Shown here piece by piece: positions 33,111 to 41,988 of a DNA stretch of 64,000 bases. Position 1 is the stretch's first letter. The number at the start of each line of letters is the position of its first letter. Under the pieces are notes generated by a model. That model made no database searches. It was not told the DNA's origin and worked only from the letters and a program-made list of their open reading frames with translations. The position numbers were made by a program, and so were the translations under genes. This DNA comes from Flavobacteriales bacterium (GTDB taxonomy: Bacteria > Bacteroidota > Bacteroidia > Flavobacteriales > Flavobacteriaceae): assembly GCA_004214185.1 (NCBI GenBank), contig SGZG01000001.1, forward strand, positions 1 through 64,000. The letters are read 5' to 3'.

Positions 33111-33548
33111 TTAAAAATTAAAAATTTTTTTTGATGATATTATACCATTAATTTTTTCGATTGTATTGTAAAAATTTTCAAGAGAATCTTCACCAATTTC
33201 ATTTTTTATCACTTGGTTAAACTTTAAAACAGCAACTTTTGATGCATCTCTGTTTACTTTACCCATGTCAGTTAAATGAATTAAAACACTTCTTCCGTCA
33301 TCAGGGTTTGGTTTTCTAAAAATCAATTTTTTCTCTTCTAAGGTTTTTAATGTTCTGGATAGACTAGTTGCTTCCATTCCCATTTTTGGTCCAAGTGCTG
33401 TTGAAGGCGTTCCTTTTTTAGGATCTATACTCAAAAGTGCAAATCCAGTTGCCATAGTAGAATTGTATTTTGAAGCTTCCTCATTGTACATTCTCGCTAT
33501 GGCTTGCCATGTGGCCCTTAGTAAGTGATCAATAGTTTTTTTCTCCAT
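33111..33548 (-). CDS. MarR family transcriptional regulator
   Basis: Winged-helix pattern GMEATSLSRTLKTLEEKKLIFRKPNPDDGRSVLIHLTDMG; start MEKKTIDHLL at 33548 preferred over the track start at 33581, which lies in a palindrome. Confidence 0.88.
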   Translation of the reverse strand: MEKKTIDHLLRATWQAIARMYNEEASKYNSTMATGFALLSIDPKKGTPSTALGPKMGMEATSLSRTLKTLEEKKLIFRKPNPDDGRSVLIHLTDMGKVNRDASKVAVLKFNQVIKNEIGEDSLENFYNTIEKINGIISSKKIFNF

Positions 33549-33554
33549 CAATCT

Positions 33555-33562
33555 CAAATTTA
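33555..33562 (-). promoter_or_regulatory. -7 element TAAATTTG upstream of marR
   Basis: Matches TAnnTTTG on the minus strand; no TTTG -33 element seen. Confidence 0.5.
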
Positions 33563-33568
33563 ATAAAA

Positions 33569-33592
33569 AAATACTATGCACGCATAGTATTT
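33569..33592. promoter_or_regulatory. 24-bp palindrome AAATACTATGC-ac-GCATAGTATTT, candidate MarR operator
   Basis: Perfect 11-nt inverted arms with 2-nt spacer in the purL-marR intergenic gap, just upstream of the marR -7 element. Confidence 0.72.
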
Positions 33593-33602
33593 ATTGAATT
33601 TT

Positions 33603-36600
33603 TTAAATTCTATTGTTTAGCCAATTTTTAGCATTTGAGAATGCTATTATCCATGGGGATATTTGATCATTTCTTTCATAGGGATAATATGGCCAATTCC
33701 AAGGAAATGTTGATCTTTCAAGGTGAGGCATCATAGCAATATGCCTTCCATCTTTATTGCTAATGATTGCTGTATTATAATCGGAACCATTTGGGTTAGC
33801 TGGATAAGAACTATAACCATATTTTCCAACAATATTATATTTATCTTCAGAATAGGGTAGGTTAAACTTACCTTCGCCGTGAGCAGACCAGATTCCAAGT
33901 TTACTTCCCGATAAATTTTTAAACATTACGGAATTATTTTCTTGGATTTTAACCGATGTAAAAATACATTCAAACTTTTTTGAATCATTATGATCCATTT
34001 TTGGTTTTAGCTTATGTTCGGTGTGTAATAAACCAAGTTCAATAAATAATTGGCAACCATTACATACACCCAATGATAAGGTATCTTCTCTCTTATAAAA
34101 ATTCATTAAACTTGTTTTAGCTTTTTCATTGTACAAAAATGATCCAGCCCAACCTTTTGCTGATCCAAGAACATCGGAGTTTGAAAAACCGCCAACTGCA
34201 ACAATTAAATTAACATCTTCAAGATTTTCTCGGCCAGATATTAAATCAGTCATGTGAACATCCTTAACATCAAACCCTGCCAAATCCATAGCATAAGCCA
34301 TTTCTCTTTCAGAATTACTTCCTTTTTCCCTTATTACAGCAGCTTTAATTTTATTTTTATTTTTTGGTTTTATACCTGTAAAATCTTTTGGAAATATAAA
34401 TTCTAAAGGTTGTTTTTTATAATTATCAAATCTTTGCTTTGCTTTAATTTTACCGCTTTGTCTTTGATCAAGTAAATATGATTTTTTAAACCATATATCT
34501 CTGTATTTGTTTACATCGAGAATTATTTCTTCATTTATGTATTTAAGATTCAATTTTGAGGAATTATTGGTGTTACCAATTTTAAGGTAATTTATATCAT
34601 TTTGTTCAAAAATATTTTCAACCTCAGATTTTGCTTGAAAAATTAAACCAAGACTTTCACTGAATAAAACTTTTATCAGGTCTTTTTCACTAAATAATTT
34701 TAAATCAATATCGGCTCCAATATTATTATTAGGAAAACACATTTCAAGTAAAGAAGTAACCAACCCACCAGAGCTAATATCATGTCCAGATGAAATTAAT
34801 TTATCTTTTATCAAATTTTGAAAAAGATTGAATACTTTTTTAAAGTAATCACCATTACAAGTATCGATGGTTGTTGATCCTACAAAATTTAAGGATTGAC
34901 TAAACGCTGATCCCCCGATATTGAAGTTATTGCCAGACAGGTTAATGTAATATATATTTTCATTATTGAGTTGAAATTGAGGTTCAATAATGTTGGTTAT
35001 ATCACTACAATTTGCGGCAGCTGAAATGATTACTGTACCAGGTGATAACACCTCCTGGTCTTTGTATTTTTGTTTCATTGAAAGAGAGTCCTTTCCAGTT
35101 GGTATGTTAATACCTAATTCGATCGCAAAGTTTGAACAAGATTCAACAGCTTTGTAAAGTCTTGCGTCTTCACCATCATTATTACAAGGCCACATCCAAT
35201 TAGCAGACAATGTAACTGATTCTAAATTTTTATCTAGTGGAGCCCAAATTATATTTGTTAATGCTTTTCCAATTGAAAGTCTTGACCCTGCAGCAGGATC
35301 AATTAAAGCAAAAACAGGAGCATGCCCAATTGAGGTTGCAACTCCGTTTAAATTATTGTAGTCTAGTGCCATTACTCCACAATTATTTAAGGGGAGTTGA
35401 AGTGATCCAACGCATTGTTGTTTTGCAACTTTTCCGGTTACACATCTATCAACTTTATTGGTAAGCCAATCTTTACACGCAACAGATTCAAGACTTAAAA
35501 CATTTTTGAGATAGTCTTCAAAGTATTTTATGTTATAATCTTTATCTAAATAGTCATTTTTTAAAGAGCTATCTTTCATTGTTGTGATTGGAGAGCTTCC
35601 AAAAAAATCAGAAAGGGATAAATTTATAGGAGCAGTTTTTTTATTTTCAGATTTTATAATAAATTTTCCATCATTTTTAATTACTCCGACTTTGTAACAG
35701 GGTGCTTTTTCTCTGTCAGCTATGGATTTAAGTTTCGAAAATTTATTTTCAGGAATGATCAGACCCATTCTTTCTTGAGATTCATTTCCTATAATCTCTT
35801 TAAAAGAAAGTGTTTTATCACCAATGGGTAGTTTGTCTAAATCAATTAATCCTCCAGTTTCTTCAACAAGTTCTGAGAGGCAGTTAAGATGACCACCTGC
35901 TCCGTGATCGTGAATAGACACTATTGAATTGTCATCAGATTCAACAAAAGCCCTTATGGCATTAGCAACCCTTTTCTGCATTTCAGGATTTGATCTTTGA
36001 ACTGCGTTAAGCTCAATACCTGAGCTGAACTTTCCTGTTTCAGTTGATGAAACTGCAGCTCCACCCATACCAATTCTATAGTTATCCCCACCAAGAATCA
36101 CAATTACATCTCCATTTTTGGGTTTACTTTTTAGACTTTGATTTTCTTTACCATAACCAATACCTCCAGCTAACATTATTACTTTGTCAAATCCAGTTGT
36201 TTTGTTTTTTTCTGAATGTTCGAACGTTAAAATTGAACCAGAAATTAACGGTTGACCAAACTTATTACCAAAGTCTGAAGCTCCGTTTGAAGCCTTTATT
36301 AATATATCTACAGGATTCTGATACAACCATTCTCTTTCAGAGTTTGGGTGGTTTTTATTATTTTCTAATCTTGGATAAGAAGTCATGTAAACTGCTGTTC
36401 CAGCAAGTGGGAGAGAACCTTTACCTCCAGCAAGTCGATCTCTAATTTCTCCACCAGAACCAGTTGCAGCTCCGTTAAAAGGTTCAACTGTCGTTGGGAA
36501 ATTATGTGTCTCTGCTTTTAAAGAAACAACAGATTTAAAGTTTGATTTTTTAAAATAGGATGGTTTATCACCATAAGTAGGAGCAAATTGTTCAACCTTG

Positions 36601-37247
36601 GGTCCTTTTACAAATGCAACATTATCTTTGTAAGCAGAAACTATTTCATTGGGATTAATTTGTGATGTTTTTTTTATTAATTGAAATAAAGAATTTTCTT
36701 TTTTTTCCCCATCAATTATAAATTCCCCATTAAATATTTTGTGTCTACAGTGTTCTGAATTGACTTGAGAAAAACCAAAAACCTCACTGTCTGTTAATTT
36801 TCGACTTAACTTTTTTGATAAATTTTCTAAATAATTAATTTCTTCTTCATTTAACGCAAGACCTTCTTGGACATTATATTCTGAAATATTTTCAATTTCT
36901 AGTATGGGTTGAGGAGTTATAGAAACTTTGAATAAATCTTGATTTAGATTTGAATACTCATCAAAAATCATTGGATCATAATCATTATCTAATGATTCTT
37001 TTAATCTAAATTTTTCAATTCTTTCAATACCTTCAATTCCCATATTTTGGGTTATTTCAACTGCATTTGTGCTCCAAGGTGAAACCATGGTTTTTTTTGG
37101 TCCAATGTAGCATGATTTTATCTCAGTTAAATTGAGTTTTTTAGCTTTATAGAGCCATTCTTGCTTTTTTATTTCTGATTTGGAGGGTGGGTTGATTGAT
37201 TCTACAGCAAAAACGACATTAAAATTGTCTTTAAAAAAAAGAACCAT
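33603..37247 (-). CDS. purL: Phosphoribosylformylglycinamidine synthase (large single-chain form)
   Basis: About 1214 aa; SEHCRHKIFNGEF, KAETHNFPTTVEPFNGAATGSGGEIRD, GVCNGCQLFIELG; ATG at 37247 preferred over TTG at 37250. Confidence 0.97.
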   Translation of the reverse strand: MVLFFKDNFNVVFAVESINPPSKSEIKKQEWLYKAKKLNLTEIKSCYIGPKKTMVSPWSTNAVEITQNMGIEGIERIEKFRLKESLDNDYDPMIFDEYSNLNQDLFKVSITPQPILEIENISEYNVQEGLALNEEEINYLENLSKKLSRKLTDSEVFGFSQVNSEHCRHKIFNGEFIIDGEKKENSLFQLIKKTSQINPNEIVSAYKDNVAFVKGPKVEQFAPTYGDKPSYFKKSNFKSVVSLKAETHNFPTTVEPFNGAATGSGGEIRDRLAGGKGSLPLAGTAVYMTSYPRLENNKNHPNSEREWLYQNPVDILIKASNGASDFGNKFGQPLISGSILTFEHSEKNKTTGFDKVIMLAGGIGYGKENQSLKSKPKNGDVIVILGGDNYRIGMGGAAVSSTETGKFSSGIELNAVQRSNPEMQKRVANAIRAFVESDDNSIVSIHDHGAGGHLNCLSELVEETGGLIDLDKLPIGDKTLSFKEIIGNESQERMGLIIPENKFSKLKSIADREKAPCYKVGVIKNDGKFIIKSENKKTAPINLSLSDFFGSSPITTMKDSSLKNDYLDKDYNIKYFEDYLKNVLSLESVACKDWLTNKVDRCVTGKVAKQQCVGSLQLPLNNCGVMALDYNNLNGVATSIGHAPVFALIDPAAGSRLSIGKALTNIIWAPLDKNLESVTLSANWMWPCNNDGEDARLYKAVESCSNFAIELGINIPTGKDSLSMKQKYKDQEVLSPGTVIISAAANCSDITNIIEPQFQLNNENIYYINLSGNNFNIGGSAFSQSLNFVGSTTIDTCNGDYFKKVFNLFQNLIKDKLISSGHDISSGGLVTSLLEMCFPNNNIGADIDLKLFSEKDLIKVLFSESLGLIFQAKSEVENIFEQNDINYLKIGNTNNSSKLNLKYINEEIILDVNKYRDIWFKKSYLLDQRQSGKIKAKQRFDNYKKQPLEFIFPKDFTGIKPKNKNKIKAAVIREKGSNSEREMAYAMDLAGFDVKDVHMTDLISGRENLEDVNLIVAVGGFSNSDVLGSAKGWAGSFLYNEKAKTSLMNFYKREDTLSLGVCNGCQLFIELGLLHTEHKLKPKMDHNDSKKFECIFTSVKIQENNSVMFKNLSGSKLGIWSAHGEGKFNLPYSEDKYNIVGKYGYSSYPANPNGSDYNTAIISNKDGRHIAMMPHLERSTFPWNWPYYPYERNDQISPWIIAFSNAKNWLNNRI

Positions 37248-37353
37248 CAATAATTTGGTTAGTTAAATGAACTTCAAAAATATAAGAAAAAAAGGAAATT
37301 ATAACGTGTACAGTTGATTTTTAAATAACGTTTTTTAATTATTTATTAACAAC

Positions 37354-38565
37354 CTATTTATAGCTTAATCTAGCCATATAAAATCCATCAAATCCTGAGT
37401 TGAATGGACTTACTATTTTTTCTTCTTCAATTTTAAATTTTTTTCCTATTTCAGTTTTTAAAAAACATCTTATTTGATTTTGGTTTTCACTTGGTAAAAT
37501 AGAACAGGTAGCATAAACTAACTTTCCATTTTTTTTAATCATAGGTGAATATTTATTTAATATTTCTTGTTGAGTATTTTTTATTTTATTTAAAAATTCT
37601 AAAGAAAGTTTCCATTTTGAATCAGGATTTCTTTTTAAAACACCAATTCCACTACAGGGAGAATCTATTAGTAATCTATCAATTCTTCCATGTAGTCTTT
37701 TTATGGATTTATTGTTTTCTATTATTCTAGTCTCAATATTAAAAGCATTATTTCTTTTAGCTCTTCTTTTGAGCTCAAATAATTTATTTTTATAAATATC
37801 CATTGCGATAATTTGACCTTTATTTTCAGATAAAGCTGATAAATGCAATGTTTTTCCTCCAGCACCTGCGCAAACATCACAAATTTTCATTCCTTTTTCA
37901 ACTTTTAAAAATGGAGCTACTAATTGAGACGATGCATCCTGTATTTCAAAATAGCCCTTTTTAAAGGAGTCAGTTTTAAATAAATTTTTTCTTTCTTTTA
38001 GTTTTAACGCATATGGAAACCCTTTAATTTTTTCAGTTTGAATGTCTTCTTTTAAAAGTTCAGTCGCTAAATCATTAACATTTGTTTTTAATGAGTTTGC
38101 CCTAATAATTACATCTGCTTGTTTGTTTAGTGCTGATAATTCATTAGTCCATTTATTTTCTCCAAGTTCAGCACATCCAATTTCATCAAGCCAGTCGGGA
38201 ATTGACTCTCTAAATTTTCTAATTTTTGTTAATGAATCAAACCTGCCTTTAATCCTTCTTCTAGGTGTATTTTCGAATTCTTTCCAAGCAGGTAGTTGAA
38301 TTCCTTTTAAAATAGCCCAAACGGAAAAAATTTTCCAAAGTTCACCATATTTAAATGGACTTTTAGTTTCAGAAATTTCTGAATATAATCTTTTCCATCT
38401 GATAATCTCATAACTTGTTTCTGCTATGAAACCTCTATCGCGACTTCCCCATCTTTTATCAAATTTTAAGATTTTTTCTATGGTTTTGTCAGCATACAAA
38501 TTTTGGTTAAAAGTCCCATCAAGAACTTTGATTACTGCTACCACTAAGTTTCTGTGAAGACGCAT
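37354..38565 (-). CDS. RsmB/NOP-family RNA m5C methyltransferase
   Basis: DASSQLVAPFL, DVCAGAGGKTLHLSAL, DSPCSGIGVLKRNPD. Confidence 0.9.
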   Translation of the reverse strand: MRLHRNLVVAVIKVLDGTFNQNLYADKTIEKILKFDKRWGSRDRGFIAETSYEIIRWKRLYSEISETKSPFKYGELWKIFSVWAILKGIQLPAWKEFENTPRRRIKGRFDSLTKIRKFRESIPDWLDEIGCAELGENKWTNELSALNKQADVIIRANSLKTNVNDLATELLKEDIQTEKIKGFPYALKLKERKNLFKTDSFKKGYFEIQDASSQLVAPFLKVEKGMKICDVCAGAGGKTLHLSALSENKGQIIAMDIYKNKLFELKRRAKRNNAFNIETRIIENNKSIKRLHGRIDRLLIDSPCSGIGVLKRNPDSKWKLSLEFLNKIKNTQQEILNKYSPMIKKNGKLVYATCSILPSENQNQIRCFLKTEIGKKFKIEEEKIVSPFNSGFDGFYMARLSYK

Positions 38566-38579
38566 TTAATACTTTCGCG

Positions 38580-38587
38580 CAAATATA
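38580..38587 (-). promoter_or_regulatory. -7 element TATATTTG upstream of the RsmB-like gene
   Basis: Matches TAnnTTTG on the minus strand, 15 nt from ATG; -33 not clear. Confidence 0.45.
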
Positions 38588-38640
38588 GTTTTTAAACTAG
38601 AGCATTTAAGACAGGAATCAATAAAACACAAATTTATTTT

Positions 38641-39090
38641 TTATTCTTTATTGTTTTTTCTGTTTTCTTGTAATTTTTTCATCATTTCTTTTCTAAACTC
38701 ATCTTCAAGTCTGAACAATTTACCTGTTTTTTTTAATGACATAAATTCCTTTAAATCAACTATTAATTTTGCTCTTAAATCAATTTTTCTTTTTTCATAG
38801 TCCATAAAATCAGCTATGTATTGTTCATATTCTTTTTCTGAAAAATTACTACTATCTAAATTAATAGTTCTGTATTTTAATCTTCGTTGTCTATAATTTT
38901 CTTTTAAACTGTCTTGATAAATTTTGTAGGCTTTCCAAAATTTTGATTCATTTTTTTGGTCAAGATTTAATCTTTCAGTCAAATAAATTTTTTTGTAAGC
39001 ATCTATTTTTTCAGAACTTATTCTTTGTTTTTGTGCATTAGATGTGTTAAATGCTAAAATTATTGATGTTAATAGGATTATTTTTTTCAT
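38641..39090 (-). CDS. Small exported protein, Spy/CpxP-like or ECF-sensor-like
   Basis: Signal peptide MKKIILLTSIILAFNTSNAQ, then highly charged helical protein; third gene downstream of an ECF sigma gene. Confidence 0.6.
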   Translation of the reverse strand: MKKIILLTSIILAFNTSNAQKQRISSEKIDAYKKIYLTERLNLDQKNESKFWKAYKIYQDSLKENYRQRRLKYRTINLDSSNFSEKEYEQYIADFMDYEKRKIDLRAKLIVDLKEFMSLKKTGKLFRLEDEFRKEMMKKLQENRKNNKE

Positions 39091-39092
39091 AA

Positions 39093-39545
39093 TTATTCAA
39101 ATATTATATAATCATCTTTATTAAAATTGGTTTCAATGAAATAGTCGTATTCATTTTCTGTAAAGCTTTCAAAATTGACTTCAATTGTAGTTTTGTCAAA
39201 TAATTCTGAGTATTCTGATATTCTGAAATCAACTATATTATAATCTAAATAAGAGATTATTTCATTATCAGAAAATTTGGTTGAGTCTCTTGGAAAAAGG
39301 TTTGTTGTAACAACTAAAATAAAAATTGCAGCAATTCCACTGTAAATCATGTTCCTAAGTAAATAAGTTTTAGTTTTAGTCTTTTTATCATTGAAACTAA
39401 ATTCTAAAGTTTCAAAATAGTTTAAAGGAGTTTTAAAATTATTTTTATAAGAAAATAATACACTGTTTGATGATATACTTTCAAAATATCCTTCAGGTGT
39501 TTTAAATCTATTTTTATCGATATTTGTTTGTCTTTCTTTACTCAT
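39093..39545 (-). CDS. Single-TM hypothetical protein, candidate anti-sigma factor
   Basis: TM segment NMIYSGIAAIFILVVTTNLF; immediately downstream of ECF sigma gene; N-terminal duplicated FKTPxxYFE motif. Confidence 0.6.
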   Translation of the reverse strand: MSKERQTNIDKNRFKTPEGYFESISSNSVLFSYKNNFKTPLNYFETLEFSFNDKKTKTKTYLLRNMIYSGIAAIFILVVTTNLFPRDSTKFSDNEIISYLDYNIVDFRISEYSELFDKTTIEVNFESFTENEYDYFIETNFNKDDYIIFE

Positions 39546-39568
39546 CTAATTCTTTGACAATCATTTAG

Positions 39569-40120
39569 TTAAAAGGTTTGATTTTTTAGTAATTCTTTTT
39601 TTATTTTTTTTACTGCTATGTGATAAGAAGCCTTTAATCCTCCCTCAGATGTTTCCAATATCTCACATATTTCTTTAAACTTCATATTCTGTTCATATTT
39701 CATTTGAAAAATTAATTTTTGTTTAGTTGGCAATGAGTTGATTGCTTTCTGAAGAGAAATCTGAAGCTCATCTCCATCAAAATATGGATCTTCTTTTAAA
39801 TTATTTATTTGATAGTCCATCATTTCTTTAGAGGACATTAAAAACTTTTTTGCTTTAGATTTTATAAAATTCAGAGATTCGTTTGTAGCTATTCTATAAA
39901 TCCAAGTATATAGTTTGCTTTCAAACTTAAACTTATCAATTCCTTTGAAAACTTTAAGGAAGGTGTTTTGTAAAACATCATGTGCATCATCATGATCAAG
40001 TACTATTTTTCTGATGTGCCAGTAGATCGGTTTTTTGTAATCTTGAACTAATTTTTCAAAAGCTAAATCCCTTGTTTCTGGATTAATTAGACTTTCGATA
40101 AATTTAGATTCATCTTTCAA
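39569..40120 (-). CDS. ECF-type RNA polymerase sigma factor
   Basis: Region 2 DAHDVLQNTFLKVFKGIDKFKFESKLYTWIYRIATNESLNF; region 4 SLPTKQKLIFQMKYEQNMKFKEICEIL. Confidence 0.92.
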   Translation of the reverse strand: MKDESKFIESLINPETRDLAFEKLVQDYKKPIYWHIRKIVLDHDDAHDVLQNTFLKVFKGIDKFKFESKLYTWIYRIATNESLNFIKSKAKKFLMSSKEMMDYQINNLKEDPYFDGDELQISLQKAINSLPTKQKLIFQMKYEQNMKFKEICEILETSEGGLKASYHIAVKKIKKELLKNQTF

Positions 40121-40162
40121 TTGAAATGTTTTAATATTTTGACAATTAAAATTAGTTAAAGT

Positions 40163-41986
40163 TTAAGAGAAAGATTGTAGTTTAATTAATTTCGAATAAG
40201 TTCCATTTTTATTAATCAATTCATCGTGTTTTCCTCTTTCAATAATTTGACCTCTATCAATAACTAAGATTAAATCAGCTTTTTGGATGGTAGATAACCT
40301 ATGTGCAATTACTAATGAAGTTCTGTTTTTCATTAATTTTTCTAAAGCTTTCTGAACTAATTTTTCAGATTCTGAGTCTAAAGAGGATGTAGCCTCATCC
40401 AATATCATTATTGGTGGGTTTCTAAATACAGCTCTAGCAATAGAAATTCTTTGTTTCTGACCACCTGATAATTTACCTCCGCCGTCTCCAACATTTGTTT
40501 CATATTTTTTTTCAAAGCTTTTTATAAAATCATCTGCATTAGCAATAATAGCAGATTTGATTATATCATCCATTTCATTTTCAGATTTGGAAAGTTTTAT
40601 ATTGTTTTTTATTGTGTCATTAAACAATATAGAATCTTGAGATACTAAACCAATTAAAGCTCTTAAATCATTTTTATTTATTTTTCTAATATCGATTCCA
40701 TCAATAGATATTTTTCCATCATTTACATCATAAAACCTGGGTATTAGGTTAGCAATTGTTGATTTACCGCTTCCAGATTGTCCAACAAGAGCAATAGTTT
40801 GACCTTTTTTAATTTCAAAATTTATATTATTAATTATTTTTTCATTTTCATACTTAAAACTGACATTTTCAAACTTTATATTTGAGTTAAAATCGTATTT
40901 CCGCTTGGCGTTTAATGCTTGTTTTATAGTGTTTTTTGAATCCAAAATATCCAATACTCTTTCAGCGGCAGCGTTGCCTTTCTTTATTGAATAAGATGCT
41001 TTGCTAATCGCTTTTGCTGGGGTTAAAACACCATATGCCAAGCCCATGTAAGTTATAAAAGCAGCAGGATTTAATTCTTGATCGATTAAAACTAATTTTC
41101 CACCATACCAAAGTAATACTCCAATTACAGAAATTCCTAAGAATTCACTCATAGGACTTGCAAGGTTTTGTCTGTTTAGGAGTTTATTGGAAAGATTGTA
41201 AAATCGATTGTTAGAATTTCTGAATTTTTCAATGAAAAACAATTCTGAAACAAAACCTTTAATAATTTTTAAACCATTTAGAGTTTCTTCAGTTATAGAT
41301 AAAAATTCTGCTTGTTCATTTTGAACTAGGGTAGAGGTTGCTTTTAAAGATCTTCCAATTAAGGATATAATAAATCCTGAGAGGGGAATAAAAATAAGAA
41401 CAAAGGCGGTTAATTTAAAACTAATTAAGAACATCGCAGTTATAGTAAAGAAAATCGTCAAAGGTTCCCTAACTATTAATTCTAAAATTGATAAGAATGA
41501 GTGTTGAATTTCAAGAACATCTGCAGTAATTCTAGAAATCACATCCCCCTTTTTTTTGTTAGTAAAATAAGAAATAGGCATTCCAATTATTTTTTTATAA
41601 ACATCTTCTCTTAGATTGGTCAGAATTCCATTCCTTAAAAATGTTATAAAAAACATTGCTAAATAGTTAAAAAAGTTTTTTAAAAAAAACAAAATAATTA
41701 TTGCGCTTATAACAAAAATTAAAGCTTTTTGAGGATCCTGTCCAGCGTAGCTGCTAACTTGGTAGTTTAGCCAACCCTCAAGATTATTTCCCAAACTATA
41801 TATGTCATTAAATTCAGGCTTTGAATATGTTTTATTGTTTTCTCCAAATAATACCTCAAGCATTGGCATCAGAGATAGAAATGACAACGCACTGAAAAGA
41901 GCATAAAGTGCATTAAAAAAAATATTTAAAAAAATATACTTTTTAAAAGGTTTTGCATATCTAAATATTCTTTTAAAATAATTCAT
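40163..41986 (-). CDS. ABC transporter with fused TM and ATPase domains (MsbA-like)
   Basis: Walker A GQSGSGKST, LSGGQKQRISIARA, ILDEATSSLD; N-terminal TM region. Confidence 0.92.
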   Translation of the reverse strand: MNYFKRIFRYAKPFKKYIFLNIFFNALYALFSALSFLSLMPMLEVLFGENNKTYSKPEFNDIYSLGNNLEGWLNYQVSSYAGQDPQKALIFVISAIIILFFLKNFFNYLAMFFITFLRNGILTNLREDVYKKIIGMPISYFTNKKKGDVISRITADVLEIQHSFLSILELIVREPLTIFFTITAMFLISFKLTAFVLIFIPLSGFIISLIGRSLKATSTLVQNEQAEFLSITEETLNGLKIIKGFVSELFFIEKFRNSNNRFYNLSNKLLNRQNLASPMSEFLGISVIGVLLWYGGKLVLIDQELNPAAFITYMGLAYGVLTPAKAISKASYSIKKGNAAAERVLDILDSKNTIKQALNAKRKYDFNSNIKFENVSFKYENEKIINNINFEIKKGQTIALVGQSGSGKSTIANLIPRFYDVNDGKISIDGIDIRKINKNDLRALIGLVSQDSILFNDTIKNNIKLSKSENEMDDIIKSAIIANADDFIKSFEKKYETNVGDGGGKLSGGQKQRISIARAVFRNPPIMILDEATSSLDSESEKLVQKALEKLMKNRTSLVIAHRLSTIQKADLILVIDRGQIIERGKHDELINKNGTYSKLIKLQSFS

Positions 41987-41988
41987 TC

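Noticed and set aside
35237-35464. 75-aa plus-strand ORF
   Set aside because: Antisense shadow of purL, no credible protein features
36044-36445. 133-aa plus-strand ORF
   Set aside because: Antisense to the conserved core of purL; low-complexity Leu/Phe/Tyr/Gln-rich composition
37251-37353. Possible riboswitch between the RsmB-like gene and purL
   Set aside because: AT-rich gap without recognisable purine-riboswitch core or stable stem
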